Of a stretch of 64,000 bases of DNA, positions 20,865 to 29,871 are shown piece by piece. Source of the DNA: Thalassomonas viridans (lineage in GTDB: Bacteria > Pseudomonadota > Gammaproteobacteria > Enterobacterales > Alteromonadaceae); assembly GCF_000948985.2 (NCBI RefSeq), contig NZ_CP059733.1, positions 1,302,001 to 1,366,000 on the forward strand, given 5' to 3'. Position 1 is the stretch's first letter, and each line of letters opens with the position of its first letter. Under the pieces are notes generated by a model. The model made no database searches. It saw only the letters and a list, made by a program, of their open reading frames with translations, and had not been told where the DNA came from. The position numbers were made by a program, and so were the translations under genes.

Positions 20865-21201
20865 CAGGACGTAAAGTATGTCACGGGGTCATGGATGAAC
20901 AGGAGTGACGATTTACAGGACGTAAAGTATGTCACGGGGTCATGGATGAACAGGAGTGACGATTTACAGGACGTAAAGTATGTCACGGGGTCATGGATGA
21001 ACAGGAGTGACGATTTACAGGACGTAAAGTATGTCACGGGGTCATGGATGAACAGGAGTGACGATTTACAGGACGTAAAGTATGTCACGGGTTCATGGAT
21101 GGACAGGAGTGACGATTTACAGGATGTAAAGTAAGTCACGGGTTCATGGATGAACAGGAGTGACGATTTGCAGGACGTAAAGTATGTCACGGGTTCATGG
21201 A
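20865..21201. repeat. Tandem array of 51-bp repeats, about 6.6 copies
   Basis: Unit starts are at 20865, 20916, 20967, 21018, 21069, 21120 and 21171; the last copy is cut after 31 bases. The first four copies are almost identical. The later ones carry point changes such as GGGTTC for GGGGTC, GGACAG, and TAAGTC. Each unit contains two hairpins: GTCAC...TTCATGGATGAA...GTGAC, and TTTAC-AGGAC-GTAAA. Because 51 is a multiple of 3, both strands show open frames with 17-residue repeats, which I treat as a by-product. The array begins at the intron's 3' end and stops 33 bases before the end of the convergent kinase gene. Confidence 0.92.
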
Positions 21202-21234
21202 CGGGGTAAGCATACTAACCAGCGAACGACGGCC

Positions 21235-24210
21235 TTAAATCTCAGGATAGAGATGTTTTTCAATATACTCCAGTACCTGAGTCAGTTGCTGCTCGATATC
21301 ATAGATCTGGGCCTGACCCTTGTCGGACATATAAGCCTGATTATCTGTTTTTAGTTGCCGGTATAAGGTTTCGGCCTGCCGTGACAGGCTCAATGCCCCG
21401 ATATTGCCGGCAATGCCTTTCAGGTTATGCAGCAGGGTACAGGCCTGTTTGATATCCTGGTGTTTTAGTGCGTCTTTGAGTTGCCTGATGCTGTCCCTGT
21501 GTTTATCCGAAAACTGTTGCCACAAACTGGCGAGTAAGTCTTGTTTGCCGGCACAAACCTTTAACCCCGCTTCAATATCGATAACCTGGACATTATCTTT
21601 GGCGGGAGGCGGCGATAAAACCGGTGCAGGTGTATTTTGCTGCTCGCCTGCTAAATCACTGGCCCGGGCATCAATTTTGGGACTTTTTGCTCCGGCAGGA
21701 AAGTCGCCGCACCAGCGCACCAAGCTCTGATATAATTTATCGGAAAAGACCGGCTTGGTCAGGTAATCACTCATGCCTATTGCCAGGCCTTTTTCTCTAT
21801 CTCCCCGCATGGCGCTGGCGGTCAGGGCAATTATCGGGATGGCCTGCCACTGACTTTGCCGGCGGATTTGCCTGGTGGCTTCTATGCCGTCCATCACCGG
21901 CATTTGAATATCCATTAAAATGGCGTCAACCTTGTGCTCCGACAGTAACTCTATCGCCTGCTGGCCATTTTCTGCCAGGATGACATTGATGCCGACATCG
22001 GATAAAAGCTCTACTATGATTTGCCGGTTCATGGCATTGTCTTCTGCCAGCAGGATACGTTTGCCTCTGAGGTTATCTTCCAGGTTGACGATTTTTTCCT
22101 GGTGTAAAGCCTGCTCGGTCCTGAGTTGTTTGGCGGTTGTGCCTATGCCGGCTGCCAGGCAAAAGCTCTGCAGATGTACGGCTTTGGATAATATGGTTAA
22201 TTTTTCCCGTGTTAAGGTGGCAGGCAAGTTAGTGTTATTGGTGAGCAGGATGTTTGTGGTGTGCAGGTGTTGTTGCCCGAGCAGGCTGAGAAAATCGCTG
22301 ATATCCTGTGCCTTGAATTGATCGTTGATCAACAGGATTGTACCGTCTTTTATATGTCCAAGTGCCGATTTAAACCCGGTAACAGGCGTGATATCGGCGC
22401 CGTAACCGGCCAGGGTATGGGTGACGGCTAAAGCGAATTTATCGTCGCCGGCAATGACGATAATCTGCCTACCCGCCAGGGCTTCACTGACTTCACTGCT
22501 GGCGCGATCGCTTTTATTAAAGCTAATCTCGACGGTAATTTGGGTGCCTGTGCCTAGTTCACTACTCAGGCTGATTTGTCCTCCCATCAGCAAGGCCAGT
22601 TGCCGGGAAATGCTCAGGCCCAGGCCAGTGCCGCCATAACGGCGCGTGGTTGAGGGGTCTGCCTGAATAAATTCATCAAAAATATGCTCGGCGTTTTCTT
22701 CGGACATGCCTATACCGGTGTCTTCTACCGTGAAACGCAGGCTCACCTGCTGTTCGGTTTGCCCTGCCAGTTTGGCGGTGAAATAAATGGCCCCTTTTTC
22801 CGTAAACTTCAATGAGTTTTGTACCAGGTTTAATGCCACCTGCCCTAAACGCAGCAGGTCTCCCTTAAGCATAAAGGGAAGTTTGGCCCGGATATCAAAC
22901 ACTAAAGGCACGTTTTTTTCCCTGACTTTTTCGCAGGTGAGGCGGTCGAGATAACTTAAACAGTCGTCTAAGGTGAAATCTGTGATTTCCAGTTCCATTT
23001 TGCCTGCGTCAATTTTTGAGAAATCCAAAATGCTGTTAAGCAGACCGAGCAGGGAACTGGCGGTTTGGTAAATATTGTTGATATAGCGGGCCTGTTTAGG
23101 GGAAAGTTCGGTGCGCTGGCATAAGTAGGACATGCCGAGAATGGCATTCATCGGGGTACGGATTTCATGGCTCATATTAGCGAGGAAATCTCCCCTGGCA
23201 CGGTTGGCGGTTATCGCCTGCTCCCTGGATTTTTCGGCTTCGTCTTTGGCTTGTTCGGCTTCGTCTTTGGCGAGCCTGAGCTGAAAAGTGCGGTAGTCTA
23301 CTTCTTTTTTTATCTCCTGGTTTATCTTTTTTATTTTGGCGTTATAGATACAAAACAGGGCCAGCAAAGTGATGCCGAGCAGTAACAGGCTCAGTAAAAT
23401 TGTCGCCGAGGTCAGAAAGCTGGCATCTTTGCCGCGCATGGTGATATCGCGGGGGATATTGGCGTGTATTTTCAATACCGGTTGCCCGAAAATATCCCGG
23501 AGCAGGCCGTGGGCGACAAGCACATGCTTATTGATGGTGATCAGTTGTTGTTCTTTTTCCAGGGACGGGGCAGGCTTTAGCTTGTTTTTCTCAAGCGGCT
23601 CAACAAAAAAGTTAACCCGGGTTTGTTTGGATAACCTGCTGATGGTGTCCTGGCCGATAAAACGCCCCATGATTAAGGTGCCGTTAACCGGGCCTGAGCC
23701 GTCATCTTTGAGTACCGGCAAAGCACTGATCTGCATGGGACCGTATTCGCTCAGTATTATGCCCTGGAGCAGATCTTCGGCATCTGCCTGGAAAAAAGGG
23801 TGCTCTTTGGGCAGTAGCTTATGATCGAACAGACTTAGGGTAATGCTTTTCAGGTAAAGGGGATCAAAAATGTCTTCTTTGATTTTTTTTCCTGTCCGGT
23901 CATAAATTTGAAAAAGATGTACCTGGGTGATCTGCATTACTTCGGCGCCAAAGTTGTTTTTGATATAAGCCGGGTTGCTGTCCTCGGCAAATTCATAAGT
24001 ATCGATCCAGGAAGAAAAGGTATTGGCGACATTGGTTAAGTGGTCGGTATCCTGCCTGATGGCATCAAGCACCCGGTCGAGGTCTTTGACCGCCAGGGTG
24101 CGTTCGAGCTGGTAAAAACTCGGCAAGATAATCCATTGCTGAATGCCATAGCTTAATGCCGCCAGAAACAGGGTGAAGAAAATAATGAGCGGGACTATTT
24201 TGTTTGCCAA
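21235..24210 (-). CDS. CHASE4-type hybrid sensor histidine kinase with receiver and Hpt domains
   Basis: This is a 991-residue membrane phosphorelay kinase. An N-terminal helix and a periplasmic CHASE4-like domain (SSWIDTYEF) are followed by a second helix at about residues 275-295. HisKA follows with the phosphorylated His348 in [12 protein letters not shown]. The HATPase has DTGIGMS and [10 protein letters not shown] degenerate receiver-like stretch (about 570-690, without the acidic pocket) precedes a true receiver (Asp767 in [11 protein letters not shown]). The C-terminal Hpt has His928 in [13 protein letters not shown]. The short gap to the response regulator upstream on the same strand (24261) suggests they act together. 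The ligand is unknown. Confidence 0.88.
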   Translation of the reverse strand: MANKIVPLIIFFTLFLAALSYGIQQWIILPSFYQLERTLAVKDLDRVLDAIRQDTDHLTNVANTFSSWIDTYEFAEDSNPAYIKNNFGAEVMQITQVHLFQIYDRTGKKIKEDIFDPLYLKSITLSLFDHKLLPKEHPFFQADAEDLLQGIILSEYGPMQISALPVLKDDGSGPVNGTLIMGRFIGQDTISRLSKQTRVNFFVEPLEKNKLKPAPSLEKEQQLITINKHVLVAHGLLRDIFGQPVLKIHANIPRDITMRGKDASFLTSATILLSLLLLGITLLALFCIYNAKIKKINQEIKKEVDYRTFQLRLAKDEAEQAKDEAEKSREQAITANRARGDFLANMSHEIRTPMNAILGMSYLCQRTELSPKQARYINNIYQTASSLLGLLNSILDFSKIDAGKMELEITDFTLDDCLSYLDRLTCEKVREKNVPLVFDIRAKLPFMLKGDLLRLGQVALNLVQNSLKFTEKGAIYFTAKLAGQTEQQVSLRFTVEDTGIGMSEENAEHIFDEFIQADPSTTRRYGGTGLGLSISRQLALLMGGQISLSSELGTGTQITVEISFNKSDRASSEVSEALAGRQIIVIAGDDKFALAVTHTLAGYGADITPVTGFKSALGHIKDGTILLINDQFKAQDISDFLSLLGQQHLHTTNILLTNNTNLPATLTREKLTILSKAVHLQSFCLAAGIGTTAKQLRTEQALHQEKIVNLEDNLRGKRILLAEDNAMNRQIIVELLSDVGINVILAENGQQAIELLSEHKVDAILMDIQMPVMDGIEATRQIRRQSQWQAIPIIALTASAMRGDREKGLAIGMSDYLTKPVFSDKLYQSLVRWCGDFPAGAKSPKIDARASDLAGEQQNTPAPVLSPPPAKDNVQVIDIEAGLKVCAGKQDLLASLWQQFSDKHRDSIRQLKDALKHQDIKQACTLLHNLKGIAGNIGALSLSRQAETLYRQLKTDNQAYMSDKGQAQIYDIEQQLTQVLEYIEKHLYPEI

Positions 24211-24260
24211 AGCTGGTGACTCCAGCCACAGGCCAGGCTGCCAAAAACTGGCAGTTTGGC

Positions 24261-25376
24261 TCAGTGAACAAATTTTTGCAGTTTGGTGAGAATGAGATTA
24301 AAGGCCTTAGTGATCATGCTGGTTTTATCTATGGCTTCAAAGGCCCGCTCTGTATGGCTGTTGATAATTTCATTAAGCTGCTCTTCCTGCTCTTCGGTTA
24401 ATGCCAGGAACTGCAGGCTTTTTTCCATGTCTTTGGTCATATCAAACATGGCCGCTTCAAACACACTGTGATTGACTTTTAATTCCCGTTCGATAACGAC
24501 GAATTGTTCGCTGACTTCCTGGACGGTTTCCCGCAGCAGCTTTTCCTGCTTGCTCAGTTGAAAGCCGATATCCAGGTTTTTTAAGTAGCCGTCGGTGAGC
24601 CTGAGCATAAAAGGCAAATGGTCTTTTAAGCGGCCGTATTCTTCCGGATCTTCCGGCATATTATTGACCAGCACGCTTACCCGTTGTTCATTGATTTGCG
24701 AGCGACGTTCAAAATCATAAATCCGCCCCCTGTCCTTCAATAAGATTAGGATTTCCTGCTCCATGGGGGAGCATTGGCCACGGTCGGAATAAAAGCCTTC
24801 ACCGTATTCCGCCCGGATATGTATTGCGGCATTGACATTAAACAAGCCTAAGGTGCGCAACATGGTTTCTGCAACCTGGGAGTAGCTTTTGGCCTGGTAG
24901 ATTTCCAGGGCAAAATCGACAACATAACCGAACTCGCTGCTGAAGCTTAACGCATTCATAAAAGCGCTGGTGGTTTCCTGGGCGGTTTGCTCCAGGGCCT
25001 TTTTTTCTGCCTGATGTTCGAGGATAAGCTTGATTTTGGCCAGCAGTTCATAACCGTCAACGGGCTTGACGATATAATCATAACCGCCGGCGGCATAGCC
25101 GGCTAAACGTTCTTCCAGGCTGCCTTTGGCGGAAACAAAAACTATCGGGGACTGGGCGATGATTTGCAATTCGCGTGAAACCTGTAGCCCGTCCATTACC
25201 GGCATTTCGACGTCGAGCAAGACAATGTCAGGGTCTATGGACAGGAACTGTTCCAGGCATTGTTCGCCACTGGTTAAGGCTATCACTTCATAATCATCTT
25301 CGAGGATGCCGGTTATCAATGAAAGATTGAGCTCTTCATCGTCGACAACTAAAATGCGTTTTTTTTCGGTCATCAT
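24261..25376 (-). CDS. Response regulator with uncharacterised C-terminal domain
   Basis: The 371-residue protein has an N-terminal receiver ([11 protein letters not shown], Asp55 in [28 protein letters not shown]). A coiled segment ([12 protein letters not shown]) and about 230 residues matching no output domain I know follow; there is no DNA-binding, GGDEF or HD-GYP motif. [17 protein letters not shown] followed by an [13 protein letters not shown] region looks like a GAF-like sensory fold (inference). The gene precedes the hybrid kinase by 50 bases on the same strand, so it is probably a two-gene signalling unit beside the chemotaxis operon. Confidence 0.75.
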   Translation of the reverse strand: MMTEKKRILVVDDEELNLSLITGILEDDYEVIALTSGEQCLEQFLSIDPDIVLLDVEMPVMDGLQVSRELQIIAQSPIVFVSAKGSLEERLAGYAAGGYDYIVKPVDGYELLAKIKLILEHQAEKKALEQTAQETTSAFMNALSFSSEFGYVVDFALEIYQAKSYSQVAETMLRTLGLFNVNAAIHIRAEYGEGFYSDRGQCSPMEQEILILLKDRGRIYDFERRSQINEQRVSVLVNNMPEDPEEYGRLKDHLPFMLRLTDGYLKNLDIGFQLSKQEKLLRETVQEVSEQFVVIERELKVNHSVFEAAMFDMTKDMEKSLQFLALTEEQEEQLNEIINSHTERAFEAIDKTSMITKAFNLILTKLQKFVH

Positions 25377-25744
25377 AACTTCTCATGTCTTGAATTAAAG
25401 CAATAATGATTTGACCCGATCTTTGTTCCCTCTGCGAAAATGTTTCCCTAGCCAGGGCCGTATTTTGCCTTTTCAGTATAAGTAAAAATATGATTTTTGC
25501 TGCGTTTGGCGGTAAAAACTCTGTCTGATTTATGCCTGGTTCAGGCAGCTGGCTTAGCCGTTTATCCCGGCTGAAGTGACATAAAGCGTTTTGGTAATAA
25601 GGCCGGGGTAAGCTTTTCGGAATGAGACTTTAATTAAAAAGGAAAAATATCGGCTTGTATCTATAATTGATTAAGCAAAACTTATGATTCATTGACGAAT
25701 GCCTCATCCATAAAAGGAATTCTAAGTGAATAATAGGTGTACAG
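25377..25744. other. Divergent intergenic region upstream of the chemotaxis operon
   Basis: This AT-rich region must carry promoters for the response regulator (leftward) and the receptor-cheY operon (rightward). I see no clear sigma-28 or sigma-70 pair and no operator that I can name. Confidence 0.5.
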
Positions 25745-26917
25745 GTGACAGACAACAGCAAGAGCAAATGGTTAAACGCTTCACCTCTAATGATCTCTGT
25801 ACTGGCTGCCGGCATTATTTTATCCAGTGAACCCTCTTTTTTCTCCTGGCTGGGTATTGCCGTATTGCTGATTTTGGCCTTAGTGTCCAGTTTGCAACTG
25901 GATGCAGGCTATAAAGCGGCCAAACAGCAGAGACAAAACCCGCAAGAGCGGTCGCAAAGCGAAAAAGAGAAACAGGCCTACCGTCATTTAAATCAAGCCA
26001 TATGTACCCTGATGCCGATATGGTGCCGCCAGATTACTTATTCCAGGGATATCACCGAAGAAGCTATTACTCAGCTAAGCCGCCAGTTTACCTGTATTGC
26101 CGAGCGCTTAACGGCTGCTACGGAAAGCACAAATAATATGGGGGCAGAAGGAGAGCCAGGGAGCTCAGGTTATATTCAGGATGATAATGAGGAGTTAAAG
26201 CAAATTCTTCATACCCTGGAAAATGTTTTTGCCGGCCAGGAACAGGCCCAAAAAGCAATGGATGTCCTGGTGCATTTAACCGAAGAGCTGAAAAACATGG
26301 CGGTTGAGGTTTCGGCTATCGCCGAGCAGACCAATATGCTGGCGCTTAATGCCGCCATTGAAGCGGCACGGGCGGGAGATACCGGCCGGGGTTTTGCCGT
26401 TGTTGCCGAGGAGGTGCGTAATTTATCCATACGTTCATCCGAAACCGGCAGTAGCATGTCACGGAAAGTGGATGATATCAATGTTGCCGTGGAAACGGCA
26501 TTGGCGGTAGTTCAAAGCGGAGCAGGCGAGGCTGAAACCGTATTGGAGGATAGCCGGGAGAAGCTAGGCAAAATGATCGCCGGTTTTCAACAGGCCACCG
26601 GGAAAATGTCCGGGCCCACTGAGCCGGTTCAGCATGATAAGGCAGCATTGCTTAAAGATATTGCTGATATTTTGGTGTCATTGCAGTTTCAGGACAGAGC
26701 CAGCCAGGTATTAACGCACACCAGCGACTTTATGCAGCGGATAGGTCAGGAATTGCCCGGCTATGATGCCGGCCTGTTTGATGAGGGCATTTTGCAGAAA
26801 TGGCTGCAGGAAAGTGAAGCTACCTACACTATGGCAGAGCAAAAACAGCTCCACCATAACCATAAAACCGGGCACAGCCGGCATTCAGGCGAGAATGATG
26901 AGGTTGAATTTTTTTAG
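25745..26917 (+). CDS. Short HAMP-less membrane receptor-like protein with a CheZ-like D-x3-Q motif
   Basis: This 390-residue protein has two hydrophobic N-terminal segments ([13 protein letters not shown] and [19 protein letters not shown]) with no sizeable periplasmic domain and no HAMP. A methyl-accepting-type signalling hairpin has its tip at about residues 192-230 ([32 protein letters not shown]). Near the C-terminus [11 protein letters not shown] places Asp317 and Gln321 four residues apart, as in the CheZ phosphatase site FQDLTGQVI. The start is GTG at 25745. The gene ends 11 bases before cheY, whose product could be its partner. The receptor-like fold is solid; the phosphatase role is inference. 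Confidence 0.75.
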   Translation: MTDNSKSKWLNASPLMISVLAAGIILSSEPSFFSWLGIAVLLILALVSSLQLDAGYKAAKQQRQNPQERSQSEKEKQAYRHLNQAICTLMPIWCRQITYSRDITEEAITQLSRQFTCIAERLTAATESTNNMGAEGEPGSSGYIQDDNEELKQILHTLENVFAGQEQAQKAMDVLVHLTEELKNMAVEVSAIAEQTNMLALNAAIEAARAGDTGRGFAVVAEEVRNLSIRSSETGSSMSRKVDDINVAVETALAVVQSGAGEAETVLEDSREKLGKMIAGFQQATGKMSGPTEPVQHDKAALLKDIADILVSLQFQDRASQVLTHTSDFMQRIGQELPGYDAGLFDEGILQKWLQESEATYTMAEQKQLHHNHKTGHSRHSGENDEVEFF

Positions 26918-26928
26918 TGGGGGATATT

Positions 26929-27294
26929 ATGGCAAAAACGATTCTTATTGTGGATGACTCGGCGTCACTTCGCCAGATCGTCAAAATGACCTTAACGGGG
27001 GCAGGCTACCAGGTGATTGAAGGAGAAAATGGTCAGGATGCCCTGGATAAGCTGGCGGGACAGAAAATCAACCTGGTGGTCAGTGATGTCAATATGCCGG
27101 TTATGGACGGCATTACCTTTGTCACTGAGCTGAAGAAGCTACCTCTGTACAAGTTTACGCCTGTGATCATGCTGACGACCGAGTCTGAGCAGGAAGTAAA
27201 AGAAGCGGGCAAAGCGGCCGGCGTCAGGGCATGGATGGTTAAGCCCTTTAAACCGGCGCAAATGCTCACGGCGGTGCAAAAGCTGGTGATGTGA
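26929..27294 (+). CDS. cheY: CheY-type single-domain response regulator
   Basis: This receiver-only protein has 121 residues. The acidic pair is in ILIVDDSAS, the phosphorylated Asp53 is in VVSDVNMPVMDG, the Thr switch is in VIMLTTESE, and the Lys is in MVKPFKPAQ. The ATG at 26929 follows GGGGGATATT; the GTG at 26917 that extends the frame is rejected. As the only CheY in this operon it should be the main phosphoacceptor of the CheA below. Whether it acts on the flagellar motor or another output is not visible. Confidence 0.9.
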   Translation: MAKTILIVDDSASLRQIVKMTLTGAGYQVIEGENGQDALDKLAGQKINLVVSDVNMPVMDGITFVTELKKLPLYKFTPVIMLTTESEQEVKEAGKAAGVRAWMVKPFKPAQMLTAVQKLVM

Positions 27295-27304
27295 GTGCTT
27301 TAAA

Positions 27305-27607
27305 ATGTTGTCGGTAATTACATCAGAAAATAACAAGGAGATTGTTTTTGAGGGGGATATGACCATTTATGAAGCGGCACTGTTATATCAGGAAATAACC
27401 GAAAAAATCATTTTGGATATGGATATCGCCGTTAACTTGAGCCAGGTGCCTGAAATCGATACTTCGGGGATCCAGCTTGTCCTGCAGTTGTTTTTTCTTG
27501 CCCAAAGCAGCAATTTCACCCTGACGGATATTATTCACGGCGAAGCCAGTGCCCGGGCATTTGAACTGCTGCAACTCGATGTTGACGCTTTTAATGAATT
27601 CCTTTGA
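27305..27607 (+). CDS. STAS-domain protein of the chemotaxis operon
   Basis: This 100-residue protein has a STAS fold. The strand-helix pattern ends in LSQVPEIDTSGIQLVLQLF, where DTSG is the site phosphorylated in anti-sigma-factor antagonists. It lies between cheY and cheA with short gaps (10 and 15 bases). Accessory chemotaxis clusters of other gammaproteobacteria, such as Vibrio cluster III, carry a similar small STAS gene; its role there is unclear. Whether the Ser is phosphorylated cannot be seen. Confidence 0.82.
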   Translation: MLSVITSENNKEIVFEGDMTIYEAALLYQEITEKIILDMDIAVNLSQVPEIDTSGIQLVLQLFFLAQSSNFTLTDIIHGEASARAFELLQLDVDAFNEFL

Positions 27608-27622
27608 TGTTAAGGTTTGCCC

Positions 27623-29836
27623 ATGGATCTAGATCCTGTCATACAGACATTTCTTGTTGAAGCGAAAGAGCAGCTGGAAGAAATGGAAGAAAACCTGTTA
27701 TCGCTGGAGCAAGACTTGGGAGATATTGAAGCGGTAAACGCGGTTTTTCGTGCCGCCCATACCATTAAAGGCAGCGGCGGTATGTTTGGCTTTGAGCATC
27801 TGGTTGCCTTTACCCATGAGGTAGAGTCCGTGCTGATGCGTATGCGCAAGGGAGAGATAAGCATAGACAGCGAGCTTATTTCGGTACTGCTTAGCTGCAG
27901 CGATCATATTAAGGTGCTGGTGGAGTGCACCGGCGGCGATGGTGAAAAAACTTCCCGGGAGACGGAGCAGGCCAGCCGGGAGCTGATAAACAGGCTGATG
28001 CCTTATGGCGGCATAGCCGGACAGGAAGAAGGGCAAAGCGATAAAGTTGCGGCCGGGCAGGGGGCTGTTGCCGCCATCCCTGAGTCAGGTCTACAAGATG
28101 ATGCCTTGGCTACGGCTTCGGAGAACTGGCATATTTCACTCAGATTTACCCCGTCCGTGCTAAAGAACGGCATGGACCCCTTGTCTTTTATCCGTTTTCT
28201 CTCCACTGTCGGTGATATCAAATCGGTGCATACCTTAACCGATAAGCTGAAGGTTGCCGCTAAGACTTTCGATCCTGAGGACTGCTATCTCGGCTTTGAG
28301 GTGCAGTTATATTCCCGGGCGGAAAGGAAAGATATCGAAGAGGTTTTTGAGTTTGTCCGTGACGACTGCACCCTGACCATAATTGCTCCCCATAGTAAGA
28401 CCGAAGAGTATATTTCCCTGATCAATTCCCTGGAAGACGAGGATGCCAAGCTGGGACAGATTTTATTGCGGGTGGGGGCCCTGACACCGAAAGAGCTGGA
28501 AAGTGTTTTACAAATACAAATGGCCACGCCGGCTGAAGAAGCACAGGTAAAAGTCGGGGAGCTGATCCCCGGGCAGGGAGTGGATCAGCAGGTGGTTGAT
28601 ACCGCCCTGAGCAAGCAAAAACAGTCCCGGGAACGGCAGGCAAAAGCCAAAGCGAGTGAAAGCTCCAGCATGCGTATCGATGCCGAAAAGCTCGATAGCC
28701 TGATCAACCTGGTGGGGGAGCTGGTTATTGCCCAGGCCAACAGCGCCTTGCTGGCCAGACGGAGCCGTGCCGGCAATCTGATTGATGCCATGGCATCGAC
28801 CTCGAACCTGATCGAAAGCATACGGGACAATTGCCTTAAGCTGCGCATGGTGCCTATCGGACAAACCTTTTCACGCTTTCAGCGCGTGGTCCGGGATATC
28901 AGTTTGGAGCTGGATAAAGATATTCGCCTGACCACTTCCGGGGAAGATACCGAACTGGATAAAAGCATGGTGGAAAAACTGGTGGACCCCCTGATGCATT
29001 TGGTCAGAAACTCCATGGATCACGGTATTGAAACTGCCGAGCAAAGAATCGCTGCCGGAAAACCCGAATACGGGCAACTTGCACTGCGTGCTTATCATGA
29101 CTCCGGCCATATAGTGATTGAGGTCAGTGACGACGGTCAGGGGATCATCAAAGAGAAAGTTATTAGAAAAGCAGTAGAAAACCGCCTGATTGAAAGCAGC
29201 GAAGGCATGGCGGATTATGATATTTACCGTTTGATTTTTGAACCCGGGTTTTCCACCGCAGAAACCATCAGCAATATCTCCGGGCGCGGCGTCGGCATGG
29301 ATGTGGTGAAGCAGAATATCGAACAGCTCAAGGGCAGCATTGAAATCGATTCCCGTCCCGGGCAGGGGCTGACCATGCGCATCCGGGTGCCGTTAACTTT
29401 AGCCATAATCGACGGCTTCCTGATGGAAATCAGCAACAGCCAGTATGTATTGCCGTTAAGCAGTGTTATTGAATGCCTGGAGCTTTCCGAGTCGAGCGAT
29501 ATTAAAGAAATCACCAATAACCTGATTAATCTGCGGGGTGAGGTTCTACCTGTCATCCGTCTGCGGGAATTGTTTGTCTGCCGGGACCGGCCGCCTCCCA
29601 GGCAAAATATTATCGTGGTGCGCTATGGCAACCGTAAAGGCGGGGTGGTGATTGACAGGTCCCTGGGGGAATATCAAACCGTGATCAAGCCCCTGTCCAG
29701 CATTTTTCAGGGGCTGGAGTGGCTTGCCGGCTCGACCATCCTTGGCAGCGGTGAAGTGGCGATGATCCTCGATGTCGCCGGTTTGTTTAAAAATGCTGAT
29801 TCGCTGGCGGGTTCTCAAAATTCAGGCCTGCATTAG
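27623..29836 (+). CDS. cheA: Chemotaxis histidine kinase CheA
   Basis: CheA is the kinase of the operon and has 737 residues. The Hpt domain carries His46 in AAHTIKGSGGMFGF. A long middle region has no clear CheY-binding P2 but includes a segment with LKNGMDPLSFIRFL. The dimerisation helices begin at LDSLINLVGELVIAQ. The HATPase has HLVRNSMDHGIE, VSDDGQGI and GRGVGMDVVKQNI. The C-terminal CheW-like domain contains LPLSSVIECLE and LRGEVLPVIRL. The ATG at 27623 follows TTAAGG. Confidence 0.95.
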   Translation: MDLDPVIQTFLVEAKEQLEEMEENLLSLEQDLGDIEAVNAVFRAAHTIKGSGGMFGFEHLVAFTHEVESVLMRMRKGEISIDSELISVLLSCSDHIKVLVECTGGDGEKTSRETEQASRELINRLMPYGGIAGQEEGQSDKVAAGQGAVAAIPESGLQDDALATASENWHISLRFTPSVLKNGMDPLSFIRFLSTVGDIKSVHTLTDKLKVAAKTFDPEDCYLGFEVQLYSRAERKDIEEVFEFVRDDCTLTIIAPHSKTEEYISLINSLEDEDAKLGQILLRVGALTPKELESVLQIQMATPAEEAQVKVGELIPGQGVDQQVVDTALSKQKQSRERQAKAKASESSSMRIDAEKLDSLINLVGELVIAQANSALLARRSRAGNLIDAMASTSNLIESIRDNCLKLRMVPIGQTFSRFQRVVRDISLELDKDIRLTTSGEDTELDKSMVEKLVDPLMHLVRNSMDHGIETAEQRIAAGKPEYGQLALRAYHDSGHIVIEVSDDGQGIIKEKVIRKAVENRLIESSEGMADYDIYRLIFEPGFSTAETISNISGRGVGMDVVKQNIEQLKGSIEIDSRPGQGLTMRIRVPLTLAIIDGFLMEISNSQYVLPLSSVIECLELSESSDIKEITNNLINLRGEVLPVIRLRELFVCRDRPPPRQNIIVVRYGNRKGGVVIDRSLGEYQTVIKPLSSIFQGLEWLAGSTILGSGEVAMILDVAGLFKNADSLAGSQNSGLH

Positions 29837-29871
29837 TGTAAGTCACAGCTATACGTTTGTGGAGAGCAGCT

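Noticed and set aside
20864..21190. A 108-codon minus-strand and a 79-codon plus-strand frame with 17-residue repeats
   Set aside because: Both arise because the 51-bp repeat is a multiple of three and lacks stops in those frames. Neither has a ribosome-binding site or any known fold.
20865..21201. CRISPR array
   Set aside because: The units are head-to-tail with no unique spacers, the 51-bp unit is itself repeated throughout, and no cas genes are near.
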